Part shown: positions 1 to 8,329 of the stretch, in pieces
How the letters are laid out: each line of letters begins with the position of its first letter
Position numbering within the stretch: position 1 is the first letter of the stretch
Source: an uncultured Bacilli bacterium
Lineage (GTDB): Bacteria > Bacillota_I > Bacilli_A > RFN20 > CAG-826
Reading direction: 5' to 3'
Assembly (NCBI GenBank): GCA_944350325.1
Contig: CALVOS010000088.1
Coordinates: 1 to 34,077, forward strand
Length of the DNA: 34,077 nucleotides
Made by a program: the position numbers and the translations under genes
The notes under the pieces: generated by a model
What the model was told of the DNA's origin: nothing
The model's database searches: none
The model's input: only the letters and a program-made list of their open reading frames with translations

Positions 1-35
1 CCGGCCAGCTCGGGCCCGATCTCTCCGTGCGCCAT
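1..35 (-). CDS. 5' end of an unidentified gene, cut by the window edge
   Basis: An ATG at 33-35 on the minus strand opens a frame reading M-A-H-G-E-I-G-P-E-L-A up to the window edge. A GGAGG Shine-Dalgarno at 44-48 lies eight bases upstream of it. Only about eleven codons are visible, so no function can be given. The Shine-Dalgarno is also the 3' arm of an inverted repeat (43-49 with 66-72). That sequence could instead be a terminator for the upstream gene, which would make this ATG fortuitous. Confidence 0.35.
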   Translation of the reverse strand, partial: MAHGEIGPELA

Positions 36-38
36 CAG

Positions 39-72
39 AAAAGCCTCCGATCACAGTAGGGTAACCGGAGGC
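39..72 (-). promoter_or_regulatory. Hairpin covering a Shine-Dalgarno: terminator or translational switch
   Basis: On the minus strand GCCTCCG (72-66) can pair perfectly with CGGAGGC (49-43) across a 16-base loop, followed by TTTT (42-39). It can be read as an intrinsic terminator of the membrane-protein gene ending at 159. It can also be read as a stem sequestering the GGAGG of the ATG at 35. A second imperfect stem (GGACCCCG with CGGAGTCC, about 101-121) lies upstream in the same transcript. The stems are visible; the roles are inference. Confidence 0.4.
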
Positions 73-158
73 AGAAACCTTTGGGGGCTTTTTGTTTCGG
101 ACTCCGAATTACGGGGTCCAGATTACCGAAGGCGGCCCTTTCCAAACGGCAGGAAAGT

Positions 159-1400
159 CTATTCCTTGGGGTTCCCCTCGCCTTCCGCCGGCTTGTCCTC
201 AGGAACGGGGGCCTCATCCTTCTCTTCCGGCGCGGAAGGCTCCTCCTCGTCGCCGACGTTATAGGCGCTCAAATCCCAGTCGGGATGAGCCTTGTGAATC
301 ATCTTCAGCCCGTCGACGATGAGGTTCTCCTCGAGGGCGCGCTTGCCCTCCGGACTCTTGCGGATCGCGCGGTCGCTTTCGTCGAGCGCGCGGATGGTCT
401 CCTGGTAGGAGCCGTCCACGAGGCCGGAGATAACGAGGTGGGCGCGGACCGCGGGAGCGCTCCCGAGGAGAGAGGCATGCTTCTTGTCCTCGATGGACAT
501 TTCCTTATAGGCAAGAAGACCCTTCTCTTCCTCTCCCGCGAGAAGGAGGAGCGACACCCTCTGGCAGCTCGCCTCATGGACGAGGCGGGCGGAGAGGGTC
601 GCCTGGCTCCGGACGGCCTTCTCGGCGATCGAGGCGGCCTCCACGAGCTTCCCTTCGCCGATCCGGCGATAGAGGATGATGTCGTTCACCCCGTAGGTGA
701 AGTCAGTTACCTCATCGTAGACATCCATCTCCTCGGCCTTCTCGCCGACGAGCATCTGGTAGTTTCCAAGAAGAAGCCTGTTGTAGGCGACGCGGTTCGT
801 CTGGTTGGTCAGGACCGTCAGGAGATAGCCGTCGTTTTTGCTGTCCAGGGGGGCGGGGAAGATGTCGTAGAGATAAAGCATCCCGCCGACGGTTAGCGCG
901 GCGATCGCGAAGATCTCCCACCAGACGAGGCCGGCGTTCCCGGAGTTCCTTCCGACCTCGCAAAGGACGATCCAGACGACAAGCGCGACGACCTCGACGA
1001 AGAAGAGGACGAGAGGCATGTACACCACGGCCTGCGGCTTGCTCTTCTCCACGTCCTTGGGGTAGAGAACCGTCTCGCCCGTGAGTCCGTCATAGGAACG
1101 GAAGGAGAAGGAGACGCCCTTCCCCTCCTTCTTCTTCTGGAAGTTGAAGAAGAGGACGTTCACAGAATGGATGCCGTACTTCCCGATCAGCGCCCCGAGG
1201 AGATGCCCGACCTCGATGAGAAGGGCGTTCAGGATCAGCGAGGCGATGACGGCGAGGACGAGGAGCAGGATGGGGTTCATGATCTGGTCGGCGTCGTTCG
1301 CTCCCTGGATCATGGGCTGGATGACGCCGAAGCCGATCCCCAGCACAAGGGCAAGCATCGCCCCGTAGGCGATCCACCCGAACATTTCGTTTTTCTTCAT
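159..1400 (-). CDS. Membrane protein resembling an inactive M50 (site-2) protease, with acidic C-terminal tail
   Basis: A 413-residue protein. TM segments are visible at about 8-30, 43-61, 126-148 and 161-178, followed by a soluble C-terminal half and an E/P-rich acidic tail from about residue 385. Residues 62-66 read I-E-V-G-H at the end of a TM helix, followed by LLGALIGKYGI. This has the shape of the M50 HExGH motif with the first metal His replaced by Ile. Residues 181-191 (FPAPLDSKNDG) follow the third hydrophobic block and resemble the second M50 motif, N-x-x-P-x-x-x-x-D-G. If homologous, the protein is a non-catalytic S2P relative or a highly diverged enzyme. A strong AGGAGG lies seven bases before the ATG, and a TATAAT at 1484-1489 probably drives it. 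No family is firmly recognised; the M50 link rests on motif shape only. Confidence 0.6.
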   Translation of the reverse strand: MKKNEMFGWIAYGAMLALVLGIGFGVIQPMIQGANDADQIMNPILLLVLAVIASLILNALLIEVGHLLGALIGKYGIHSVNVLFFNFQKKKEGKGVSFSFRSYDGLTGETVLYPKDVEKSKPQAVVYMPLVLFFVEVVALVVWIVLCEVGRNSGNAGLVWWEIFAIAALTVGGMLYLYDIFPAPLDSKNDGYLLTVLTNQTNRVAYNRLLLGNYQMLVGEKAEEMDVYDEVTDFTYGVNDIILYRRIGEGKLVEAASIAEKAVRSQATLSARLVHEASCQRVSLLLLAGEEEKGLLAYKEMSIEDKKHASLLGSAPAVRAHLVISGLVDGSYQETIRALDESDRAIRKSPEGKRALEENLIVDGLKMIHKAHPDWDLSAYNVGDEEEPSAPEEKDEAPVPEDKPAEGEGNPKE

Positions 1401-1483
1401 CTTTCCTCCTAGGCCGGAAGGCCGTGCCGGTGTTGGCCACCGTGCGTGCGCCTGGGCGCGTCCTCCCTATTGGAAGCGGGGTG

Positions 1484-1489
1484 ATTATA
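1484..1489 (-). promoter_or_regulatory. -10 element upstream of the M50-like gene
   Basis: A perfect TATAAT on the minus strand lies in the 104-base gap between the TetR-family gene and the membrane-protein gene. No good -35 hexamer is visible at 16-18 bases. It gives the downstream gene its own promoter, leaving a leader of roughly 75 bases before the ATG. Confidence 0.5.
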
Positions 1490-1504
1490 GTGCAAACAAA
1501 CCCG

Positions 1505-2062
1505 TCAGCGTCCCCCTTCCTCCTCAGCCATCCTCACCATCGCCGGATAGATGGATTCCTGGGTGAGCTGGGCGAACCTCCGCATCTTCCGTTCGAAGCG
1601 GGTCACGGTGATGTCGGTGTCGCGAAAGACGTGGCTGAACTCGTTCTCGATGAAGGATCCCATCCTTCGCGCAAGAAGCCTGGCGGAGGCCTTGCCAAGG
1701 GACCCCCCTTCCGGGGTCGAGGCGATCTCCAGAAGCCTCGTCATCGACTTGGAAAGGATGAAGCTGTCGACGATGTCATGGGCGCTTGAGGAATAGGCGG
1801 CCTTAAGAAAGGCGAAGTTCGCCTTCGCGTAGCCCACCAGGGCCATGATCAAGTCCTTCGCGTTCTTGGACTTGTCCAGGTCCTTGACCTTCTCGCCCAG
1901 GAAAATCTCGCCCAAAAGGTCGTATATGTTCCGATAATGGTAATAGAAGGTCTGGCGGTGCACGCCGCAGGACTGGCAGATCGAGGTGACGTTGATCTCG
2001 TCCAGCGGGGTCGTCTCCATCATTTTCTGGAGCGCCTCGCGGAACCGGGACGAGGCCTTCAT
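1505..2062 (-). CDS. TetR/AcrR-family transcriptional regulator
   Basis: A 185-residue protein whose N-terminal helices carry a TetR-type helix-turn-helix at about residues 21-45 (INVTSICQSCGV then HRQTFYYHYRN). The HRQTFYYHY recognition helix is characteristic of the family. The C-terminal all-helical part (about 55-185) would bind ligand and dimerise; the ligand is unknown. Its ATG overlaps the psuG stop in an ATGA, so it is the last gene of a coupled P-type ATPase-psuG-regulator unit and probably controls that unit. The basic stretch RFERKMRRFAQL near residue 155 is an ordinary helix. The family call is firm; target and effector are inference. Confidence 0.85.
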   Translation of the reverse strand: MKASSRFREALQKMMETTPLDEINVTSICQSCGVHRQTFYYHYRNIYDLLGEIFLGEKVKDLDKSKNAKDLIMALVGYAKANFAFLKAAYSSSAHDIVDSFILSKSMTRLLEIASTPEGGSLGKASARLLARRMGSFIENEFSHVFRDTDITVTRFERKMRRFAQLTQESIYPAMVRMAEEEGGR

Positions 2063-2973
2063 CGCCCCTCCTTTTGGAGAGAAGAAAGCGCGCAGGCGAT
2101 CTTCGCGCCGAGCCTAGCGTTATTGATCGCGAGAGCGACGTTGGCCTCGAGGCTTTCCCCGCCGGAAAGCTCCACGATCTTGGCGAGGAGATAGGGGGTC
2201 GACGCCTTGCCTCGAATTCCTTCGCGCTCAGCCTCATCCAAGGCCTTCGCGATCACGGGGTCGATCTTTTCCCGCGGCAGGGCAAGACCCGAAGGGCACG
2301 GGTTCGACACAAGGATTCCGCCTCCAAGGGAGAGGTTCCTCCTAGCCCGCACGATCCGCGCGATCTCCTCCGGAGCATTCGCGACGTAGTCGACGGGAAG
2401 GCCCGAGTCCTGGCTATAGAAGTCGGCAAGGTGCGGGGCCTGGTAGGAAAGGACGGTGACCCCCTCCGTCTCGAGCACCTCCAGGGTCTTCGGAAGGTCA
2501 AGGATCGCCTTCACCCCGCTAGAGACGACCGTGATGTCGTTTTCCCCTAGCTCAGGAAGGTCGCGCGAAATGTCGAAGGTGCTCTCCGCGCCCCTATGCA
2601 CCCCGCCGATCCCTCCTGTCGCGAGCACCTCGATTCCCGCCTTGGCGGCAAGGATGATGGTCGCGCTGACCGTCGTGGCGCCCCACCTTCCAAGGCCGAT
2701 GGCGATCGGCAGGTCCCGGCGCGAGAGCTTCATCACGTCCCCCCTCGTCGCGATGGCGAGAAGCTCCTCTTCCGAAAGCCCGACGACGGGATCGCCCTCA
2801 ATGACCGCGATCGTGGCGGGGATGGCGCCCTCATCCCTCACCGCGCGCTCTAGCGCCTTCGCCGTCTCGAGGTTCCGTGGGTATGGCATCCCGTGCGCGA
2901 TGATGGTGCTTTCCAGCGCGACGACCGGCTCATGACGGACGATCGCCTCCGCGACTTCCTTGGATATCCTCAT
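2059..2973 (-). CDS. psuG: Pseudouridine-5'-phosphate glycosidase
   Basis: A 304-residue protein of normal length for PsuG. The family reversibly cleaves the C-C glycosidic bond of pseudouridine 5'-phosphate to uracil and ribose 5-phosphate in the cytoplasm. Conserved stretches are VALESTIIAHGMPYP (about 17-31), the GAESTFDIS block, the VVSSGVKAILDLPKT block with the presumed catalytic lysine, and SNPCPSGLALP. I chose the ATG at 2971-2973 because it overlaps the P-type ATPase stop (ATGA) and begins the conserved sequence; the frame stays open another 48 codons upstream without homology. No pseudouridine kinase (psuK) or nucleoside transporter is nearby, although psuG is usually paired with psuK. 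The family assignment is secure; its link to the ATPase is unexplained. Confidence 0.92.
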   Translation of the reverse strand: MRISKEVAEAIVRHEPVVALESTIIAHGMPYPRNLETAKALERAVRDEGAIPATIAVIEGDPVVGLSEEELLAIATRGDVMKLSRRDLPIAIGLGRWGATTVSATIILAAKAGIEVLATGGIGGVHRGAESTFDISRDLPELGENDITVVSSGVKAILDLPKTLEVLETEGVTVLSYQAPHLADFYSQDSGLPVDYVANAPEEIARIVRARRNLSLGGGILVSNPCPSGLALPREKIDPVIAKALDEAEREGIRGKASTPYLLAKIVELSGGESLEANVALAINNARLGAKIACALSSLQKEGR

Positions 2974-5426
2974 TTCTTCTGACCCTTCCTCTTGTTCCAG
3001 CGATCGATAAGCGGGGAAAGGGCGAGGTAGAGCGTCCCGAGGCCGATAGAGAGCCCGGCGATGATTCCCCAGTGCGCCGCCGTGATTCCGTCGATCTTGA
3101 TGTCGAAGATTCCCCACCCAAGGCCGACGTCAAGCCCGAAGGCGAGGAGGGCGAGGGCGAAGATCCCGAAGAAGACGATCGCCCGATAGAGGTCAAGGGG
3201 GAGACAAACTTTGAAGAATACGAAGTAGGCGATGATGGAGAAGGTGATGACGGCGACGTAACGCGCGGTCTCAAGATCAAGAAAGCCCGGGTTCGCGAAA
3301 TGGATGATATAGACGATCAGGACGGCGAGGATCGAAGCGCACCCAGCAGGGACCGCGCGAGAGATGATGTTTCTCACGAACGAGCCCTCGAGCCTGTCGT
3401 TCGTAGGCTGGAGGGCGAGGAAGAAGCCGCCCGCCCCGATTGCGCCCAATTCCCATACGTACATGTTCGTCGTGGTGAAGGGATAGTCTGGGCCGCCGAA
3501 CCAGGAGACGATGATGAAGAAGAGGGAGAGCACCATCGCGAAGGTGGTCTTGCTCAGGAACAAGGAGGCGGTCCTCTGGAGGTTGTTGATGACGCGGCGG
3601 CCCTCTGCGACCACGTTAGGAAGCTTCGAAAAGTCGTTCTCAAGCGAGACGATGTGAGAGGCGTTCCTTGCCGCGCTGCTTCCGCTCGCCATGGCGATCG
3701 AGCAGTCGGCCTTCTTAAGGGCGATGATGTCGTTCACTCCGTCCCCGGTCATCGCGACCTTGTGGCCCATCCCTTGCAGCGCTTCCACAAGCATCGCCTT
3801 CTGTTCCGGCTTTACTCGACCGAAAACGGAGTATTTGCCTGCGATCTGCGGGATTTCCTCGTCGCTCACCTCTTCCATCGACAAGTAGTTTCCTGCGTTC
3901 GGGACCCCGCATTCCTCGGCGATCCGAGAGACAGTGGTCGCGTTGTCTCCGGAGATGACCTTGACATCGACGCCGTTGGAGACGAACCAAGCGATGTTCG
4001 CCTTGGCGTCCTCCTTAACGTGGTCGCTCAGAACGGCGAGGGCGATCATCTCCAGCTTCGTGGGAAGGGATCCCGGGGCGAACTCTTCCTTCGAGCGGTA
4101 GAGCCCGATCGTCCTCAGGCCCTCCTTGGCAAGGGAGAGGGATCTTGCCCTGAGCTCCTCTCCGACCTTTGCCTCGACGATGTCAGGGGCGCCCATGACG
4201 AAGGACCCGATTCCAGGAAAGCTCGCCGCGCTCCATTTCCGGCTCGAGTCGAAGGGGATCGCCGCCTTGAAGGAATAGGCGCTTCCGTCCCCGGCGTACT
4301 TCCTAAGCGCCCTGGCAGTCCCGTTGTCGTCGCTCGTCGCAAGGAACAGGGAACGGAGGAGCCGCTTGATCTCCTCCCTCGTAACCTTCGTCCCCAGATA
4401 GACGTCCTTCACCTCGAGGGCCCCGTCGGTGAGCGTCCCCGTCTTGTCGAAGCAGAGGACGTCGACCCGGGCCAGCATCTCGATGCAGTAGAGCTCCTGG
4501 ACGTTCATCTTCTTTTGCGAAAGGTTGATGACGCCGACGGTGAGGGTCAGCGAAGTGAGCAGGTACAGGCCTGCCGGGATCATCGCCGTGAGGGATCCGG
4601 AAAAACGGACCGCGAAGTCCTGGTAGGAGGGGTAGTCGATGCCCGTTCCGTCCATGTAGGAAAGCACGACCCACGTGATCGCGGTGACGACGCCGATGGA
4701 GATGGCGATGATGCCGCAGATGAGGAAGAGCTTCATGTAGGTGCCCTTCAGCTCGCTATCCGGCCTCTTGAACTGCCCGGCCGCCTCCCGGAGGCCTTCG
4801 ATGTAGTTGGCGGCGCCGACGCGGTTCACGCGGCAGAACACCTTCCCGGCGCGGACGTAGGAGCCGGAAAGCAGCTGATCGCCTGCCCGCTTCGGAACGG
4901 CGTCGGTCTCTCCGGTGAGGAGGGACTCGTCCATGTCGCAGCGCCCGTTCACCACCACGCAGTCGGAGGGAACCTGGTCCCCGGGTGAAAGGATGATGAT
5001 GTCGGAAAGCACGAGCTCCGACGGCAGGAGAGAGATCTCCTTGCCGCCTCTCAGGGCGGTAGCCCTTGGGTCGGTGAGAAGACGCATCTTGTCCACGAGC
5101 CGGCGGGCATGGATGTCCGCGAGAAGGCCAAGGAAGATGTTGCAGAGGATCGGGCCGAGGAAGAAGAAGTAGGTGATCTTCGCCTGGGCGACAAGAAGCA
5201 TGACCGCGATGCCAAAGAAAACGAGGTTGAAGAAGGAGAAGACGTTCTCGCGGATGATCTCCCAATAGGTCTTGGTAACCTTCTTGGCCGTCTTATTCGC
5301 AAGCCCCTCCTTTACCCGGGCGGCGACCTGCCCCTCGCTCAGCCCTATGGTGAAATCGGGATCGTATTCCTCTGCCTCAAGAATTTTCCTTTCGACTTCT
5401 TCCTTGCGGAGGCTTCGTCTGGCCAT
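2970..5426 (-). CDS. P-type (HAD-IC) cation-transporting ATPase
   Basis: An 818-residue integral membrane ATPase. Visible motifs in order: actuator loop LLTGETD (about 169-175), M4 sequence IPAGLYLLTS (283-292), phosphorylation site DKTGTLTD (327-334), and the hinge GDGVNDIIALKKADC. About ten TM segments are expected, including the pairs near residues 63-105 and 232-256 and a C-terminal bundle. There is no N-terminal heavy-metal (CxxC) domain and no CPx motif in M4, which argues against copper or zinc export. The IPAGL M4 recalls the CtpE-like or uncharacterised Bacillota branch, for which calcium has been proposed, but the ion cannot be read from sequence. No strong Shine-Dalgarno precedes the ATG. 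It overlaps psuG by four bases, so the two are translationally coupled. Confidence 0.88.
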   Translation of the reverse strand: MARRSLRKEEVERKILEAEEYDPDFTIGLSEGQVAARVKEGLANKTAKKVTKTYWEIIRENVFSFFNLVFFGIAVMLLVAQAKITYFFFLGPILCNIFLGLLADIHARRLVDKMRLLTDPRATALRGGKEISLLPSELVLSDIIILSPGDQVPSDCVVVNGRCDMDESLLTGETDAVPKRAGDQLLSGSYVRAGKVFCRVNRVGAANYIEGLREAAGQFKRPDSELKGTYMKLFLICGIIAISIGVVTAITWVVLSYMDGTGIDYPSYQDFAVRFSGSLTAMIPAGLYLLTSLTLTVGVINLSQKKMNVQELYCIEMLARVDVLCFDKTGTLTDGALEVKDVYLGTKVTREEIKRLLRSLFLATSDDNGTARALRKYAGDGSAYSFKAAIPFDSSRKWSAASFPGIGSFVMGAPDIVEAKVGEELRARSLSLAKEGLRTIGLYRSKEEFAPGSLPTKLEMIALAVLSDHVKEDAKANIAWFVSNGVDVKVISGDNATTVSRIAEECGVPNAGNYLSMEEVSDEEIPQIAGKYSVFGRVKPEQKAMLVEALQGMGHKVAMTGDGVNDIIALKKADCSIAMASGSSAARNASHIVSLENDFSKLPNVVAEGRRVINNLQRTASLFLSKTTFAMVLSLFFIIVSWFGGPDYPFTTTNMYVWELGAIGAGGFFLALQPTNDRLEGSFVRNIISRAVPAGCASILAVLIVYIIHFANPGFLDLETARYVAVITFSIIAYFVFFKVCLPLDLYRAIVFFGIFALALLAFGLDVGLGWGIFDIKIDGITAAHWGIIAGLSIGLGTLYLALSPLIDRWNKRKGQKK

Positions 5427-5443
5427 TGCTTGAGTGTATCAGA

Positions 5444-8320
5444 TTATCCCGCCCGAAGGGCGACGGCAGGGTCCTTTTTCGAAGCGATTCTGCTGGGAAT
5501 GAAGCCGGAAAGAAGGGAGAGCAAGGTGGAGATGAGGATCATCGCGAACGCCGCCAACGCGGTGAGGCTTGCGATGGAGCCAAGGATCTGGCCGGGGAAA
5601 AATGAGGCGAGGAGAGTGTTGATCGGGACGGACAGGACGAGCGTGGCCAGGATGCCTATGACCCCGCCGAGAAGCCCGATCACGAGGCACTCGGCAAGGA
5701 AAAGGCGCCCGACGTCCCTCTTCCTTGCCCCGCAGGCGCGGAGGATTCCGATTTCCTTCGTCCTCTCGATGACCGAGACATACGTGATGATCGCCGTCAT
5801 GATCGAGCTGACGACGAGGGAAAGCGAGCCAAAGACGACCAGGACGAGGGAAATGAGGTCGATAAGGGTGCTGAGAGCGTCCGTGAAGCTCCCCATTATG
5901 TCGGTGTAGTAGATCCTCTCGCTCAGGGGACGAGTCTCGTTATACGCCTCAAGCCGCTCGATGATCGATGGCTTTGCCGTGAGGGACTCGGGGAAAATCA
6001 GGATGGAGGTTATGTTCGAGTAGGCAGAGATATAGGCAAGGAAGTCGACGAGGGAAAGGCCTTCCGCATAAGGGTCGAGGAAGTCCTTGCCGATAGCCTC
6101 CCCGAGCAAGGCGAGCGCCTCGGATGAGGAAAGCTTCCCCTCTTCCTGCATCCGGGAAAGCAGCTTCGCCACCTCGTCTTCCTTGAAATCAGCGCCAATC
6201 GAGCGCGCTTTGCTCAAAAATCCGGTGTAAGAGGTATAGCGGGCAAGGCCTCCCTCCTCGTTCAAGTAAGTGAAGTCCAGCCAATAGACGTTCTTCGCGA
6301 TCGTCCCCATGGCGTTCTGGAGCTTCTGGGAAAGCGCAAGGGCGTCGCTAGCGCTCCCGCTCGTGGAGCCAAGCGCGGAAGCGATCTCCTGGAAGGCCTC
6401 CTTGAGAGAGGCGTTCAGCCGTTCCAGCCCGTCCGCCTCGCCGTTTTCGTCGCTCCATGTCCTCGGCACGAACCAGGCGGAGGTCGCGTCTTCCCCAAGC
6501 GACTCGCCTTCCGGGGTGGAGACGTCCCCCGCCATGGCTTCCGCTAGGGAGGGCAGGAAGCCGATGGAGCAGGGCATCAGGTTAAAGTAGGAGTTCTCGC
6601 TCGGACGGATGACCCCGACGATCCGGAGCTCAATCCCTTCATCGCTTTCATACATCCTCTTCAGGTCGTCGGGGGCGGGATGGATGGAGAACTGCCTTTC
6701 GACAAGGCTCCCTTTCGCAAAGTCCCCGCCCAGGAGCCCGCGGGCGACGTCGAAGTCGTCGATCTCATAGACCGTTCCCGTCACTTCCTTCACATCGCTT
6801 AGGTACTCCGAGCTCTTGAAGGCCTTGTACCTCTTGCCCCCGGAAGACTCGGTCCCGACGATGTCCTTAAAGGAGATCTCCTTTGGAAGAGGCGTGTCGC
6901 TCTCGAAGAACCCAAGGCTCCTCAAGGTGTTGATGTCGACCCTGTTGTACTGGTCGAGGATCAGGACCAGCTCGTCCGCCCTCTCGGGGAACTTCCCATA
7001 GACGAGGTCGTACATGGAGGAAAGGCCGTCCTCGTCCGCGTACACCTCGTGGAAGATCATCGCAGGAAGCGGGGTGATCCCGCTGAACATGTTGTTCCCG
7101 AATCCAGCGGACTGATATTGGTTGATCTCGAGGAACGTCCCGGACCCGCTTCCGACCCCCTCCTCTGTGATGAGGTTGAAATCAAGGCCTTCCCGATTAA
7201 GAAGGACGGATCTCGCGAGCCCATCCTCCACAAGGGGCATCAGCACCCCGTCGATGTAATCCCTATTGTTCAGGTCATTCGTATGGCTGACGTAGGTCTG
7301 GGTGGATGTGTCATGGACATAGAGGACATCCTCGTCCGGGAATCGCTCGGGCGAAGGCTCGTCTTCGTCCTCGACAATGCTGTAGTGGTTGCGGGAAATC
7401 GTCATTGGGACCGCCGCGGCAACCTCCTCCTCGACGTTCGTCACGAAGTTCCCGAAGCCGTTCGAGATCGCAAGGACAAGCGAGACCCCCAGGACCCCGA
7501 AGGCCGAGGCGATGATAGTGAGGGAAGTTCTTCCCTTCTTTGTCCAAAGCGCCCCAAGGCTGCTCCTTAGCGCGGCGATCGGCCCCATCGAGACCCTTGG
7601 TTTTCGGCTATTTGGAAGGGAAAACTGATCTTTTGCGAGTGTTTTGCAGGGATTTGAATCACTCACTATCGCACCATCTTCCATCTCGATAAGGCGGTCC
7701 GCGTAATGCTCAGCCAAAACGCGGTTGTGGGTCACCATCACGACGAGGCGGTCCTTGGAGATGCCCTTAAGAAGGTCCATGACCTGCGTCGAGGTCTTGC
7801 TGTCGAGCGCGCCTGTCGGCTCGTCGGCAAGGATGATTGCCGGGTGGTTGGCGATCGCCCTTGCGATGGCGACCCTTTGCATCTGGCCCCCGGAAAGCTC
7901 TGAAGGCTTCTTCCCGGCCTGGGGAAGGACCCCGACCTTCTCCAGCGCTTCAAGGGCCATCCGTTCCCTTTCCTTCCCTCGCACTCCGGCGAGGGAGAGA
8001 GGGACGGCGACGTTCTCAAGGACGCTTTGGTGGGGTATGAGATTGTAGTCCTGAAAGACGAAGCCGATCCTCTCGTTCCGGTAGGAGTCCCAGTCCCTTT
8101 CCTTGTAGTCCCTCGTGCTATCCCCGTCGACAAGGATCTCTCCTTCGCTTGGGCGGTCCAGCCCGCCGATAAGGTTGAGGAGGGTCGTCTTCCCGCACCC
8201 CGAAGGACCGAGGATGGCGATGAAGCCCTTATCCGGAAGGACGAGGTCCACGCCCTGGAGGGCAGGGAACTCCCCGGCCTTGGTCCGGTAGACCTTCTTG
8301 ATCCCCTTGAGCTCCAGCAT
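5444..8320 (-). CDS. MacB-like ABC transporter: ATPase fused to FtsX-type permease
   Basis: A 958-residue single-chain half-transporter. The N-terminal ATPase has Walker A GPSGCGKTT (38-46), Q-loop FVFQDYN, signature LSGGQ (142-146), Walker B IILADEP (162-168) and H-loop THN. One TM helix follows at about 267-287. An unusually long extracytoplasmic segment of roughly 500 residues comes next, then three C-terminal TM helices with the FtsX hallmark RTKEIGILRACGARKRDVG and the terminal DPAVALRAG. MacB-type proteins work mechanically as dimers to export peptides, lipoproteins or antimicrobials; the substrate here is unknown. A GAGGA Shine-Dalgarno lies before the ATG, and only nine bases separate it from the tadA stop, so cotranscription is likely. 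Confidence 0.9.
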   Translation of the reverse strand: MLELKGIKKVYRTKAGEFPALQGVDLVLPDKGFIAILGPSGCGKTTLLNLIGGLDRPSEGEILVDGDSTRDYKERDWDSYRNERIGFVFQDYNLIPHQSVLENVAVPLSLAGVRGKERERMALEALEKVGVLPQAGKKPSELSGGQMQRVAIARAIANHPAIILADEPTGALDSKTSTQVMDLLKGISKDRLVVMVTHNRVLAEHYADRLIEMEDGAIVSDSNPCKTLAKDQFSLPNSRKPRVSMGPIAALRSSLGALWTKKGRTSLTIIASAFGVLGVSLVLAISNGFGNFVTNVEEEVAAAVPMTISRNHYSIVEDEDEPSPERFPDEDVLYVHDTSTQTYVSHTNDLNNRDYIDGVLMPLVEDGLARSVLLNREGLDFNLITEEGVGSGSGTFLEINQYQSAGFGNNMFSGITPLPAMIFHEVYADEDGLSSMYDLVYGKFPERADELVLILDQYNRVDINTLRSLGFFESDTPLPKEISFKDIVGTESSGGKRYKAFKSSEYLSDVKEVTGTVYEIDDFDVARGLLGGDFAKGSLVERQFSIHPAPDDLKRMYESDEGIELRIVGVIRPSENSYFNLMPCSIGFLPSLAEAMAGDVSTPEGESLGEDATSAWFVPRTWSDENGEADGLERLNASLKEAFQEIASALGSTSGSASDALALSQKLQNAMGTIAKNVYWLDFTYLNEEGGLARYTSYTGFLSKARSIGADFKEDEVAKLLSRMQEEGKLSSSEALALLGEAIGKDFLDPYAEGLSLVDFLAYISAYSNITSILIFPESLTAKPSIIERLEAYNETRPLSERIYYTDIMGSFTDALSTLIDLISLVLVVFGSLSLVVSSIMTAIITYVSVIERTKEIGILRACGARKRDVGRLFLAECLVIGLLGGVIGILATLVLSVPINTLLASFFPGQILGSIASLTALAAFAMILISTLLSLLSGFIPSRIASKKDPAVALRAG

Positions 8321-8329
8321 GGGCTTCCT

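Noticed and set aside
3072-4988. 638-codon open frame antisense to the P-type ATPase
   Set aside because: It is a shadow of the ATPase on the other strand with no recognisable motifs and a D/R/E/V-rich translation.
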